Shown: positions 54,048 through 64,000 of the stretch, in pieces | How positions within the stretch are numbered: position 1 is the stretch's first letter | Layout of the letters: the number at the start of each line of letters is the position of its first letter | Origin: Nematostella vectensis | Taxonomy: Eukaryota > Cnidaria > Anthozoa > Actiniaria > Edwardsiidae | Assembly (NCBI RefSeq): GCF_932526225.1 | Contig: NC_064036.1 | Coordinates: 20,606,953-20,670,952, forward strand | Direction of reading: 5' to 3' | Length of the DNA stretch: 64,000 nt | Made by a program: the position numbers and the translations under genes | The notes under the pieces: model-generated | The model's input: only the letters and a program-made list of their open reading frames with translations | Databases searched by the model: none | What the model was told of the DNA's origin: nothing

Positions 54048-55053
54048 AACTCAGGTTTAAACGCCACGCCAGCGGCTTTGAATATACGGCCGAAAAACGG
54101 TTATTCCGCGCTCCGTAGGTTTTGCGTAGATTTATCCATCTACGCGAAGTGGTCCCGACGTAGATGGATATTTAGCAATTTACGCGGGGCCTCATCTGCA
54201 TGAGACGGGGCTGGGGGGCTCGGAGGGGCGCGCCGCGCCTCCCAAGCCTAAGATGGGGTTGGGGGGGGTCGGAGGGGCCCGCCGCGGCCCCCAGGGGGGT
54301 TTCACTCAAACCACCCAGTCCCCCCCTCCACCCTAAATCCTACACAGGACACTTGAACATTGTTGGGGTGGGGCGTGGGCGATGATTCAAAGAGGGGCAT
54401 TTTAATTTAATTTTTTATGTCTATGCCAAATATCTTTACATCATATCAGGGCTGCATCACAAACACCAGCATATTGTCTCTGTGATCAGCTGATTTTAGG
54501 CCATAAAGCATCATTCTGAACAGTATAGACAATATAAGCGAGGTGTTCGAGTAGAACTCAGGTTTAAACGCCACGCCAGCGGCTTTGAATATACGGCCGA
54601 AAAACGGTTATTCCGCGCTCCGTAGGTTTTGCGTAGATTTATCCATCTACGCGAAGTGGTCCCGACGTAGATGGATATTTAGCAATTTACGCGGGGCCTC
54701 ATCTGCATGAGACGGGGCTGGGGGGCTCGGAGGGGCGCGCCGCGCCTCCCAAGCCTAAGATGGGGTTGGGGGGGTCGGAGGGGCCCGCCGCGGCCCGCCG
54801 CGGCCCCCAGGGGGGTTTCACTCAAACCACCCAGTCCCCCCCTCCACCCTAAATCCTACACAGGACACTTGAACATTGTTGGGGTGGGGCGTGGGCGATG
54901 ATTCAAAGAGGGGCATTTTAATTTAATTTTTTATGTCTATGCCAAATATCTTTACATCATATCAGGGCTGCATCACAAACACCAGCATATTGTCTCTGTG
55001 ATCAGCTGATTTTAGGCCATAAAGCATCATTCTGAACAGTATAGACAATATAA
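54031..55053. repeat. Tandem duplication, two copies of about 507/516 bp
   Basis: Copy 1 is 54031-54537, copy 2 is 54538-55053. They are nearly identical; copy 2 has an extra CGGCCCGCCG and one G fewer. Each starts with GCGAGGTGTTCGAGTAG, the last codons and stop of the gene ending at 54047, and contains a pair of facing 'atccatctacg'/'cgtagatggat' words, a CpG-rich stretch and an AT-rich end. High identity indicates a recent event. Confidence 0.95.
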
Positions 55054-55831
55054 GGCACTCGTGCCTATTATCGGCCACTTCCTATTATCGGCCACCTGAA
55101 AATAATGTCAAATATTTCGTAAACTACGAAAAAGAAGCCGAAAATGACCAATCGATTCGAAGAAACAACGTCTGTTAAACATGTTTTCGAAAGCTTTTTA
55201 CGATTGTTTATTATTTCGCTAAGCTACGACAATTTATTCATACGCACCGTAAAATAGCGCACGAAAAATTGTCTTTTACTTGAAAACGCGAGGACGAAAA
55301 GAAGCTGTAAAAATCTTCAACGTTTACCGATCGCGATGAAAATCGCTCGGCAAATCCGCCACTCTGTTGTTGCCCCAGGGTGCTTTCTGGTCTTTGTTTC
55401 AGCCTCGGTTTCATGTGATCTTTCATTGTTTGGCCCTCGGTTGAGCGAATGCGAGTTTCGCCGTGCAGTTTGACACGCGCGCGTAATGTCAGTTTTCAAT
55501 CGCTTAGTACCGGGCCAAATAAAGCTTAAATAAGAATTGAAAAGCACTTTTGCAAACTACATTTATCAGGGATTATTATCTGTGGTATTTTAGCTAAAAT
55601 GAACCAAGCCTGGCCGATAATATGTAAGGGTGGCCGATAATAGGAAAGTCAAACACTCTCTACTAATTATTGTTTCCTCTCTAAACAAATTGGTAAATTC
55701 AAAATGTTTTTGTAGAATACTTATGTTGAATAGTCAAAGAATCTTCATTGCAAATAATGGGGAATGAATTTGTTTTGTTCGCGAGATATCTTAGCGTAAA
55801 CCTAAAGTGGCCGATAATAGGCACGGGTACC
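55054..55831. mobile_element. 778-bp inverted-repeat element (TIR with TGCCTATTATCGGCCAC)
   Basis: Left end GGCACTCGTGCCTATTATCG and right end (minus strand) GGTACCCGTGCCTATTATCG both continue GCCACTT. The GGCCGATAAT motif also occurs internally near 55610-55640. Right flank is TTAATG, left flank TATAA, so a TTAA-like target site is possible but imperfect. No coding capacity, so non-autonomous. It begins exactly at the end of the second 507-bp copy. Confidence 0.8.
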
Positions 55832-57272
55832 TTAATGATTCTATTGTAGTCTTTATTTATACATGACATTTCAAACTAATGAGGAAAGATACACAAACAT
55901 CTTACCTAATTTTCACCACACTTCCAGATGACATAGTTAGTGACTTTATCCACTCAATGGAGTCACCGCAAACACATTACATCTGCACGCTGGCAGAAAA
56001 TGCAATGCTTTGCGGGTCAGAACAAAGACTACAAAACGAACACTTTCCTTTCGTTTTTTCTAATAAAATAGACTCAGTGAATAGATAAATTCATTGGACT
56101 GGCACCCTGGCATTTAATCGAAAGCTATTTGAAAGGACTGAAGAGTTGAGTTGAGGGAGGAACTTCAGCGTGAATTAAGTTATAAGTACATATCAGTTGT
56201 TGATTACTCGATGTTCGTCGTGAGTAGTGCTTCGAGCAAATCGGCGTTCTGTGTCGTTGAGGTTTCCTTTGATGAACCAAGACGGGATTTGCAATCTTGT
56301 TGTTAATCCTTAATTCTTTTGAGTCGACCTTCGTTTCCTTTAGAAAGCTCTATGTTAAACCAAGGTGCGTCGGTCTCAAAAAGGATTTCGCCACCATTGC
56401 AAATGGCCGTTGCACTGTTGTCTCAAAGACTGAACTTCTGGCTTTGGTCTCTATATTTGGGGGTTGTTTTGCGGCTGTTCTTTCGGTTGAATCTGCTATC
56501 CACAATAACAAACTGAGTGGAGGCTCGGAGGAAGGAAAAGAGTGGGACTAGAGCAAAAGGACTGATTGACACTGGGAAAATGGCGCTAATTTCAAAAGCA
56601 GCCTCCATTCACAACAAAAAAGACGGAAAATGCCGTATTATTACAGCACGTCGAAGACAAAAAATACTATACATGCAACAGAAACCACATTAATTATTAA
56701 ATTAGAGCTTTGTTGACAATAAAAAGTTGTTTTTATTATGCTTTATTCGAGCTATGATTCCCCCCCTTTGATAATGTTACCAGCCGCCATGTTGGATACT
56801 GATTAGTATGCAAAAAAGGGGGCGGAGAGATCCGTTTTATACCGCGCGTTCTAGCCTGCTAGCCGGCTCGGCTCTCATTGTGGATTATTCGGAAATGTTT
56901 TATTTTGGAATATTGGGAACCCTGTGCGCACCTCGGCCTTCGCGCGCGCACAGGGTTCGCAATATTCGAAAATAAAACATGAATAACCCACAATGAGAGC
57001 CGGCTAGCAGGCTAAAATCTTTCATTCCAAGAATTTTATAGATCCTTACGATCGTGGGATTGTATTGAGAATCAATGGAGAATCAATACAATCCACAGAT
57101 AAAACCGCAAATCGGAAACAGGAGTTCCCAGAGTGCCTTTCGCTTGTGCATGGTTTCTGATTTCACTTCCGGTTCCGAAAGCAAAACAAACGCAGTATCA
57201 CATCAACAGTAAGCGCGCAAACGTTTTTTTTTTTTTCAAACAAACGTCATTCTTTCCCATTCTTATCGCAAA
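55832..57272. other. Upstream region of the F-box gene
   Basis: No supported gene. Short frames at 55879-56088 and 56297-56551 have no domain or splice support. The palindromic element 56852-57014 lies about 260 bp before the start codon. A T-run precedes the ATG. Confidence 0.4.
56852..57014. mobile_element. 163-bp near-perfect palindrome (fold-back MITE)
   Basis: TAGCCTGCTAGCCGGCT...CTCTCATTGTGG at the left is mirrored by CCACAATGAGAGCCGGCTAG and CAGGCTA at the right. The arms extend through 'ttttattttggaatatt' to AACCCTGTGCGC near the centre. There is almost no loop, so the single strand would fold into a hairpin of about 75 bp. Confidence 0.88.
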
Positions 57273-59526
57273 ATGCCCGTCTTTCTCGATGAGATTCTTC
57301 TTCAGATCTTTCGATACTTTGATGCATTTATTTTGACCAAGATCTGCTCGGTGTGTAAGCAATGGAATAGCATTTCAAAAACTCCTTCACTATGGCGCCG
57401 TCTTGTACTTCGCAGATGGCAATCACAAAGATTTCTATTTGCAAACGTTCCTCCATCCAGTGTCAACTGGAGAAAAGTCTACCAAGAAATTTTTCAGCGA
57501 GGAAACTTCTCTCCAGATGATATGAAATACTTTATTTCAAGTCGAATTGGCGAAGACGAACTTGTTGTGGCAGAACTTCGCGAAGCCATGCTTCAACACA
57601 TGTCAAAAGTACTTGTCAAGTGGGCCGCCTCACATCCGTTTGATGGCGAAGACAACGCTAACTATCCCCAATTCAATCGAAATTTCGACTTTTACTACGA
57701 TACCCACAATCTCCAATGGACATTTATTGACAAGCGGCAAGAGTACATCGAGGATTTGATGGGCTACAAACTCTCCTCCAAACTGTCAAGAAGGGCACGC
57801 TATATTCGACCGTACCAAGTTATGGCAAGCTGCACGATGCTCTACCGGTGGCTTGTCCTGTTCCGATCACTGTCTCACGACGACCATGGCCTCACATTTT
57901 ACCGAATTTGGCGGCAACATTTAAAACACAGGGAGACCGGATTAGTATTTGAGGTTTGTGACTGGAAGGCTGCAATGTCATGTAGCTTTCTTAATGGAAA
58001 ACCTCCACTTGGATCCTACAAGGATGACTGCCTAGAACTGATGGATCTCCTATCTCACCCAAATTTCATAATGCATCCACATGGACTCCCAAGTGGAGTA
58101 CGTCTTCTTGAATTAAACCCCCCTGATTTCTCATCTTCTGACACAAGCCTCAGCCGACAAACCTCCACTTCCTCATTAGTGTCTCAAACAATTAATGTCA
58201 CTGATATTCGGCTAGGCCCCAAGCTCTGGGGAATGAGTGGTACAGAAAGTGATGAAGAGTCAGACTCCTACGACAGTGGTTATTTTACTAACTGTGAGTA
58301 TTTTATCAGTGTCAATCACTGGGATGTTGAAGAGCAGCACACTCTACAAACAAGTGTTGCTGAATCGTGGTCTGTCATGTTCACCAAAAGGGAACCACAC
58401 TTGTACCTGGTATTTGATGTGAACGATGAAAGCTGGTATTTTTACCCAGTCAACAAATCCATCACTGATGACTGGAAGGATAGTTATTGGGGAGTAAGGA
58501 ATATTCAGTGTGATGATGTAATACAGTCGTATCAAGTCCTGCCTCTCCATGGGACAAGGGTGGAGCCCATCCCAAGCTGCCTTGCTCTCTACCGGCTGAT
58601 TTGTCTATTTGACTTGAATGTCAGACACTATGTTAGTGTTAATGAGGCTGATGTATGGTCTGTCAAGCTTATTCACAATCAGACTCAGGCTTGCGTTGAA
58701 TTGAAGGATCATAATGGTGAGTGTTTCTTGAGCTGTTTGAGTTCCAAGCTCAAGTTAGCAGGGTTCCACTGCACTGTGTATGTAGTGTATATGAAACATG
58801 GGGTGGCCATCTCCCCTCCCCCTCACTTCTCTTCTACTACTGTATCTGCCCATTTTTGCAGCTTCATTTGATTTTTGGGACTCAAGGGCTGCCTAGCAAA
58901 GCAGTAAATGGCTGCAAGAGGAACTATTAATTTGTATGAGGACCAATGAGCTAGAGAGTACAGTATTATATGTTATTATTATTATTTGTTATTAGCTAAA
59001 TCATATACAATATGAAGGGTGAAAAAAAATGAATTAAGCTGAATTCTCTTTTTTAGGCTGGTTTGAAGTTCTTGTTACCCTGACAGAAGAGCTTTTGGCA
59101 GAGTTAAACACTGTGAAAGTGAGACCCCACATTGAAATGCAAAGCTACTCAAAGACAGCTACCTCAGATTGCATAGAGGCTATGAATATTGGAGGGCTGA
59201 ATTGCTCACATGTTGATGATTATGATGGTGATGTTGATGATGACAATGATGAAACAGATAACTGTAGTATTTTTTCTGAACCAGAAAGACAAGAAAGTCT
59301 GTTCCACTATATGGACGGCTTCCATCCTCCAGACATTGAAGATGATGCTATTAATTTGTATAGTGATGAGCAATTCAAGGGTGGCAAAGCTGAGGGACGA
59401 GAGGGGGGATCCATTGAATCAAGCAACCTTGAGTTATTCAAGTCTGATGTGGTCACCTTGCTGACCCTGCTAATGAATGAGAAATTTGGTCATCCTTATG
59501 GCACAATAGCAGGGGCTGTTGCATAA
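57273..59526 (+). CDS. F-box domain protein, 2 exons (637 aa)
   Basis: Exons 57273-58716 and 59057-59526, GT..AG, phase 1 junction. The F-box is at residues 1-45: PVFLDEILLQIFRYFDAFIL, CKQWNSI, PSLWRRL, the binding surface for Skp1 in SCF ubiquitin ligases. The rest should select the substrate but contains no WD40 or LRR repeats. It has a conserved-looking globular part (about 90-280), a Ser/Thr-rich loop, an acidic segment (GTESDEESDSYDSGYF), and a second globular part (LYLVFDVNDESWYFYPVN). Exon 2 ends in an acidic low-complexity tail with an Asp-rich run. The start is the first ATG giving the F-box at the very N-terminus. It may be FBXO15-like but I am not sure. AATAAA occurs at 59666. Confidence 0.85.
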
Positions 59527-60028
59527 TATATTTAACAATTACACTACTGTACGATTTCAAGTTTTCAATGAGTCAATAGATAGTCAACAAGGCACGTAGC
59601 TCATAGAAAAACGAGAACGAGTAGTCTAATTGTTTTAGTATAGATCCACTAACATACTACCTTCAAATAAATGACGATTTTAATAATTCTCAAAAATAAA
59701 TAACTGCTTTTGGTGTGAAAATGCTGGCTTTTTCGCTACTCATTATCTATGGCTCAATAGATAGTGAGTACAGGAAAAAATAGATAGTGAGTACAGGGGC
59801 CAATCAAATTGCGAGATTCATGATAGTATGTGAGTGGATTATACTAAATGTGTGTAGTATATATACAAAGTGCACCCCCTTCCTACCCTTCTGTGCCAAG
59901 ATTTCTGTGTCGCTTGTTTTATTTTGACACAAAAAGCTCTGCATGGGAGGGTATACCCTTCTAGGGGCTACTTGAATGTTCGCTGTCGCTCATTTTGCAG
60001 TTTGGGGGTGGAAAAAAAAATTCTGTTA
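59527..60028. other. 3' UTR and intergenic
   Basis: Contains the likely poly(A) sites of the F-box gene (59666 and about 59693). A short duplicated phrase 'atagatagtgagtacagg' occurs near 59760-59795. No gene seen. Confidence 0.45.
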
Positions 60029-60259
60029 CCTGCTACAGTAAGCAAACTGGGGGCACCGCCATGCCCCTGCTACAGTAAGCAAACTGGGGGCACCGCCATG
60101 CCCCTGCTACAGTAAGCAAACTGGGGGCACCGCCATGCCCCTGCTACAGTAAGCAACAAACTGGGGGCACCGCCATGCCCCTGCTACAGTAAGCAAACTG
60201 GGGGCACCGCCATGCCTCTGTTACAGTAAGCAAACTGGGGGCACCGCCATGCCCCTGTT
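60029..60259. repeat. Minisatellite, 37-bp units, six copies
   Basis: Units read CTACAGTAAGCAAACTGGGG then GCACCGCCATGCCCCTG, starting at 60032. Copy 4 has a 3-base insertion (caa). Confidence 0.95.
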
Positions 60260-60403
60260 GATCAATTTTCCTAACAAAAGAAAATCCAAATTTCAATTTT
60301 AAGCAAAAGATACAAAGATCCTTGTAAAACAAGAGATATGACATCACATATATAAGAATAAAAGAAAAAAAATTGGTGTCTCAAGAGTCTTCCTTACCCT
60401 TTT

Positions 60404-61092
60404 GCAAGTCTTAGAACAGCGTGGCGGGGGATGAAGGGCAGGATTTTTTTTAGATAGTATTTACATCCTGTATTTTCAAAAAATCATGTCATTGCTTTAG
60501 CGGGGGGGGGGGGGGGGGGGGGGGGGGTTTCCGAAAATACGCCGATTCACTTTTTCTTTTTAAAAAATCCGCCGCACAAAGTTTTGCTTCCATCTTAATC
60601 CGCAACGATAGACGACAACAATCGATGTATTTTTTTTTTTTTTTGTTATTTGAACAGGTACGTTTTAAGAATCCGACCATCCGCTTTGCTTTTTCTTTAA
60701 AACCACAATCCACATGCCATTTCAGGCCGGATCTGCCGATCTGAAAAACTTGGCAAGTCTTAGAACAGCGTGGCGGAGGATGAAAGGCAGGATTTTTTTT
60801 AGATAGTATTTTCATCCTGTATTTTCAAAAAATCATGTCATTGCTTTAGCGGGGGGGGGGGGGGGGGGGGGGGGTTTCCGAAAATACGCCGATTCACTTT
60901 TTCTTTTTAAAAAATCCGCCGCACAAAGTTTTGCTTCCATCTTAATCCGCAACGATAGACGACAACAATCGATGTAATTTTTTTTTGTTATTTGAACAGG
61001 TACGTTTTAAGGATCCGACCATCCGCTTTGCTTTTTCTTTAAAACCACAATCCACATGCCATTTTAGGCCAGATCTGCCGATCTGAAAAACT
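60404..61092. repeat. Direct duplication of about 345 bp with long G-runs
   Basis: Copy 1 is 60404-60751, copy 2 is 60753-61092; both run from GCAAGTCTTAGAACAGCGTG to GATCTGCCGATCTGAAAAAC. Each holds a pure G-run, 26 G at 60502-60527 and 24 G at 60851-60874, and a T-run of different length. The frames found on the minus strand here are repeat by-products. Confidence 0.95.
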
Positions 61093-61154
61093 TTCCCCCC
61101 TTCCCCTCCCGAGTCACACCCGCCACCCACCCCCTTTCACGACGTTGGAAATGA

Positions 61155-61610
61155 CGACTGAGAGCCTTGCTTTCATGGCAAAATACGTTCCCCGGTGATA
61201 ATTGTTGCATTTATTGAGATAAAAACATGAGCAAGTGTAGTGATAATCCGTATTAACGATAAGCGATAGTAATTGACAATCTTATGTTTAGAGCCTCGCT
61301 TCCACGTCAAAATAGCCACGTGACCTTCTTAAATCGGTTTGTGGGTTCTACCACATCATATCACATAATATAAGAAATCTGAGCAAATTTGGCTGAAAAT
61401 AGGCTCAAATAAGCGGTAGTTATTAGTCAATATAATATTAGAGCCTCGCTTCCATGTAGAAGGGTCACGTGACCTCCCAACATGTACTTATGGTATAACA
61501 TGAATAATACTATCCCCTAATAAATCTGAGCAAGTTTGGTGACATTTGGTTGCAAATATGTAAAGTTAACTGCAATTTCTCAGCCTCGTTTCCATGCTGA
61601 GCAATTTGAG
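61155..61610. repeat. Diverged repeat, about 130-150-bp spacing, four copies
   Basis: The phrase 'gagcctcgcttccatg' returns near 61160, 61289, 61441 and 61581, each followed by 'caaaat' or 'gtcacgtgacc'-like sequence and a diverged 'tctgagcaaatttgg' block. It lies directly upstream of PSMD2. Confidence 0.7.
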
Positions 61611-61835
61611 GCCCTTCTTTAACCCCCCCTAGTAGCTTACCCAACAAGTTAAAAAATTGCCGACAACATTTTTTGTGTTCCTTAGGGTCCCCTCAACACT
61701 TCTAGATAGGTGGCTTGTTCTCTTCACAAAAATCCCACGGGAATATACATGCTCCCTGACTATTTTTCGAAATGCCCTAATACGCTTGAGCACAGACATT
61801 ACCCATGATCCATTGTAAGCATTGACTGATTCAAC

Positions 61836-64000
61836 ATGGCGCCGACCGCAGCAACAGAACAGAAGAAAACTGAAAAGGAGAGCAAAAAAGACGAAGCTAA
61901 GGCTAAAGATGAACCGAAAAGAGAAGAAGAAGTCGAGTTGGTGGGTAAAATCAGTTGTCACGGCGTTTTTACAAGTTATTCTTTTAATCACGAGACGTAA
62001 TCGCCGGTTTTTGCCTTCTTTCAACTACCATGCCGGCCGTGACTCATCAAAATAAGACAAAAAAAATGTTTATTTCTCCTATTTTATGAGTATTTTTGAT
62101 ACTCTAACAGAGTGAAGAAGATAAACTACTTCAGGAGGAACTCACAATGCTGGTGGAAAGGTTGAAAGTAAGTGAAAAATCTCAAAAACTTCACATGAAA
62201 AAAAAAAAGAATAATGATAATGACAGACTTTGTCACTCACGTTTTCATTTCAGGAGAAGTATGAGCTGTAGTTGTAAAGCTTTTTTATACGCTAAAGGGA
62301 AAACATAAATTGCCCACCAGCCATAAAATACTTATATTGACAGCTATTTTCTTGAGATCTGGGATAGGAAACCACTGTTCCCAGATTGTGGTCAATCTTA
62401 TTGTCCCATATTTGTCAGGATTTTTATGAGTTCCATTTATAGGAAATTTGTGAAAAGTTGTTTAAGAGGCTCTCCGTGTAAGCTTTGAGCAACTTGTGAC
62501 ATAGCCCAAAAATCGAAAAAAAAAGCTAGGAAGTAAAGGTATTACCCACGTAACCCTCATCATATGCCATATGGATTGAGTTATTTTGGTGAGAAAACTA
62601 ATGGATATTTACCCTCGAAAATATTTCAAAATAATACCCGGTTTTTGACAATTTTTTGGTTAGAGTTGGCTTATTTCTAAAATCTTGAAAATATTCATTT
62701 TTAGACCATTTATGTTTTTGCTTACACATGATATTAGGCCGTATTAGTAGGAATTAGTAGGGAGATTCAGATAAAGTGTTTGGTATTTTCGAAAAGCTCA
62801 GTAGACAGGGAAGTTTTTGGTAAAGTTATTTGCGCGGGTACTCTCATGTAGGTTATTTTTTACAAGACCTCGAGATTACCCTAAATTGCTATAAATTTGC
62901 ATAACAAAAGCAGCATGTCGAAATGAAAGAGACACAAAAGTGTGGACACGAAATGTGAGTATAATTTATGTGCAGGGCTAGGGCTCATCAACATTTTGTC
63001 ACGGCTCCGGGGCTGGAAAACTGTCCATAACTGTCTCACCTTTTAAGCTCTGAGCTTATCTAAATACTTTGTATTACAGCTTGTATATGTCCATTTCGTT
63101 GGGCTTATAATGTTCTGGTATTCACTTCATGTTCGATGTTCATCTGTTGACGCTTGAAAAGGACAATCATTTCTCTTCCAGTGAAAAAAAAATATATATA
63201 AGTTTATATGTAAAAATGCAAAATATAGACACGAAGACTTTGGCTTTGAACAATGCTTTAAAAAGGTAGAATAAAAGGTCTCAAAAATTTTCTTGACTGC
63301 GATCATTCTCCAAAAACTCCAGAGACTATGAACAGAAGTGACAAATCTAACGAAACAATTAGCAAAGTTGTGCACCTACAAAAGCTGGCGATTGCACCAA
63401 AAAAGGTGGATACCCTTTGATGCAAAAATGAGAGATTAAAGAGACTTTTTTTAAAGTATGTATTTTTTTCGTAATTTTCATGATTAGGGCACAGGCCTTG
63501 TATGTGAAAATTTGATCCCGTTTTTCAGGGTGTTTGCCTGCTCCAATTTTTTTCTATGCAAGAAACCATTAACAAAACTGTTACAATTAGTCCGATGTTC
63601 GCCCCTTTTTTGACGTAGATTGACTGGACTATAATACGGGCTGCATCACTCGTGCACTTAATAGCTGAGAAACTAATAGTAGTACAGATGATTGTCCCTA
63701 CTTATGAGCCCCTGGGATTAAACATGGGAGCTAGATGTAAAATTATTCAACTCCCTCCCCCCTTCTTTTGAGCAACAACTTGCAAAGGCTCCTCCACCGG
63801 AGCGGTGTTTATGGGTAGGATTCAAGGTCCCCTCCCTCCTTCGGGTCCTTCCTTTTTACATAACCTTGAAATTACATAACCTTGCCTTTTTCATGATATT
63901 CCAGGAAAGAAATGTGTCGTTGCACAAGCCCGCTTTGGAAGCACTCCGCTCACAAATCAGGGCAAGCACAAGCTCCATGACATCTGTGCCCAAACCACTC
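61836..64000 (+). CDS. PSMD2: 26S proteasome non-ATPase subunit 2 (PSMD2/RPN1), first three exons
   Basis: Exons 61836-61940, 62111-62167 and 63905-64000 (continues past the window), GT..AG, all phase 0. Exon 1 is a Lys/Glu-rich start ([18 protein letters not shown]) as in other RPN1 proteins. Exons 2 and 3 give [19 protein letters not shown] and [20 protein letters not shown] followed by VPKPL, which match the conserved N-terminal region of PSMD2 closely. RPN1 is the large toroid subunit of the proteasome base that binds ubiquitin, shuttle factors and UBP6. The start ATG lies in CAACATGGCGC, the first in-frame ATG, directly upstream of the conserved acidic region. Intron 2 (1.7 kb) has no recognised feature apart from a possible cryptic acceptor near 62254. 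Confidence 0.93.

Larger units (their letters stand above)
40800..54537. mobile_element. Decayed Polinton/Maverick (self-synthesising virus-like DNA transposon), possibly mosaic
   Basis: A cluster of gene remnants typical of Polintons: protein-primed DNA polymerase B, retroviral-type integrase with chromodomain, adenovirus-type cysteine protease fragment, capsid-like jelly-roll proteins, a PLA2-like domain and several Polinton-type hypothetical proteins. All genes from 40.8 to 50.3 kb are on the minus strand; the part from 50.4 kb is GC-richer and uses both strands. I could not find matching terminal inverted repeats or a packaging ATPase, and most genes are broken. The limits are therefore set by the outermost genes and the terminal duplication, not by true ends. 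Confidence 0.85.

Overview
The window looks like nuclear DNA of a non-vertebrate animal. It has long introns with GT..AG boundaries, a metazoan SMAD4, a proteasome PSMD2/RPN1 start, a Ly6/uPAR-type surface protein, many minisatellites, several short inverted-repeat transposons and a decayed Polinton/Maverick. The mix fits a cnidarian, probably a sea anemone such as Nematostella. That assignment is an inference from gene and transposon style and was not tested by a search.

Layout. (1) 1-4720, minus: 3' part missing, eleven exons of an unrecognised acidic protein in which consecutive phase-0 exons repeat a module ending in Trp plus acidic residues. (2) 6230-14287, plus: complete SMAD4 in eight exons, divergent from gene 1, with three minisatellites in its introns. 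(3) 14.3-27.7 kb: gene-poor and repeat-rich, with two minisatellites, a tRNA-like sequence, a 2.4-kb DNA transposon with about 500-bp inverted ends, and a 250-bp MITE. (4) 27750-37982, plus: a Ly6/uPAR GPI-anchored protein with three exons (32790, 37043, 37696). A second exon of identical length and phase at 27750 also encodes a signal peptide. Its introns hold two MITEs and several minisatellites, including a 2-kb array of 48/46-bp units. (5) 38.8-40.5 kb: more minisatellites.

(6) About 40.8-54.5 kb: a decayed Polinton. Block A (about 40.8-50.3 kb, all minus) carries protein-primed DNA polymerase B, a BRO-N/VRR-nuclease fusion, a protease/PLA2-like/integrase/chromodomain reading frame and capsid-type genes. 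At least four of its starts share a TATAGTA-type motif. Block B (about 50.4-54.0 kb, both strands, visibly GC-richer) carries other Polinton-style hypothetical genes, two of them intact. The block B end is tandemly duplicated (about 507 bp) and abuts a 778-bp inverted-repeat element. Most Polinton genes have frameshifts, stops or deletions, so the element is probably dead.

(7) 57273-59526, plus: a two-exon F-box protein preceded by a 163-bp near-perfect palindrome. (8) 60.0-61.6 kb: repeats, including two runs of 24-26 G. (9) 61836-64000, plus: first three exons of PSMD2/RPN1, continuing past the window.

The host genes are unrelated single-copy genes: TGF-beta/BMP signalling, a surface protein, ubiquitin ligase substrate selection and the proteasome base. 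No operon-like organisation is seen. The Polinton genes would have formed a replication-integration-virion module.
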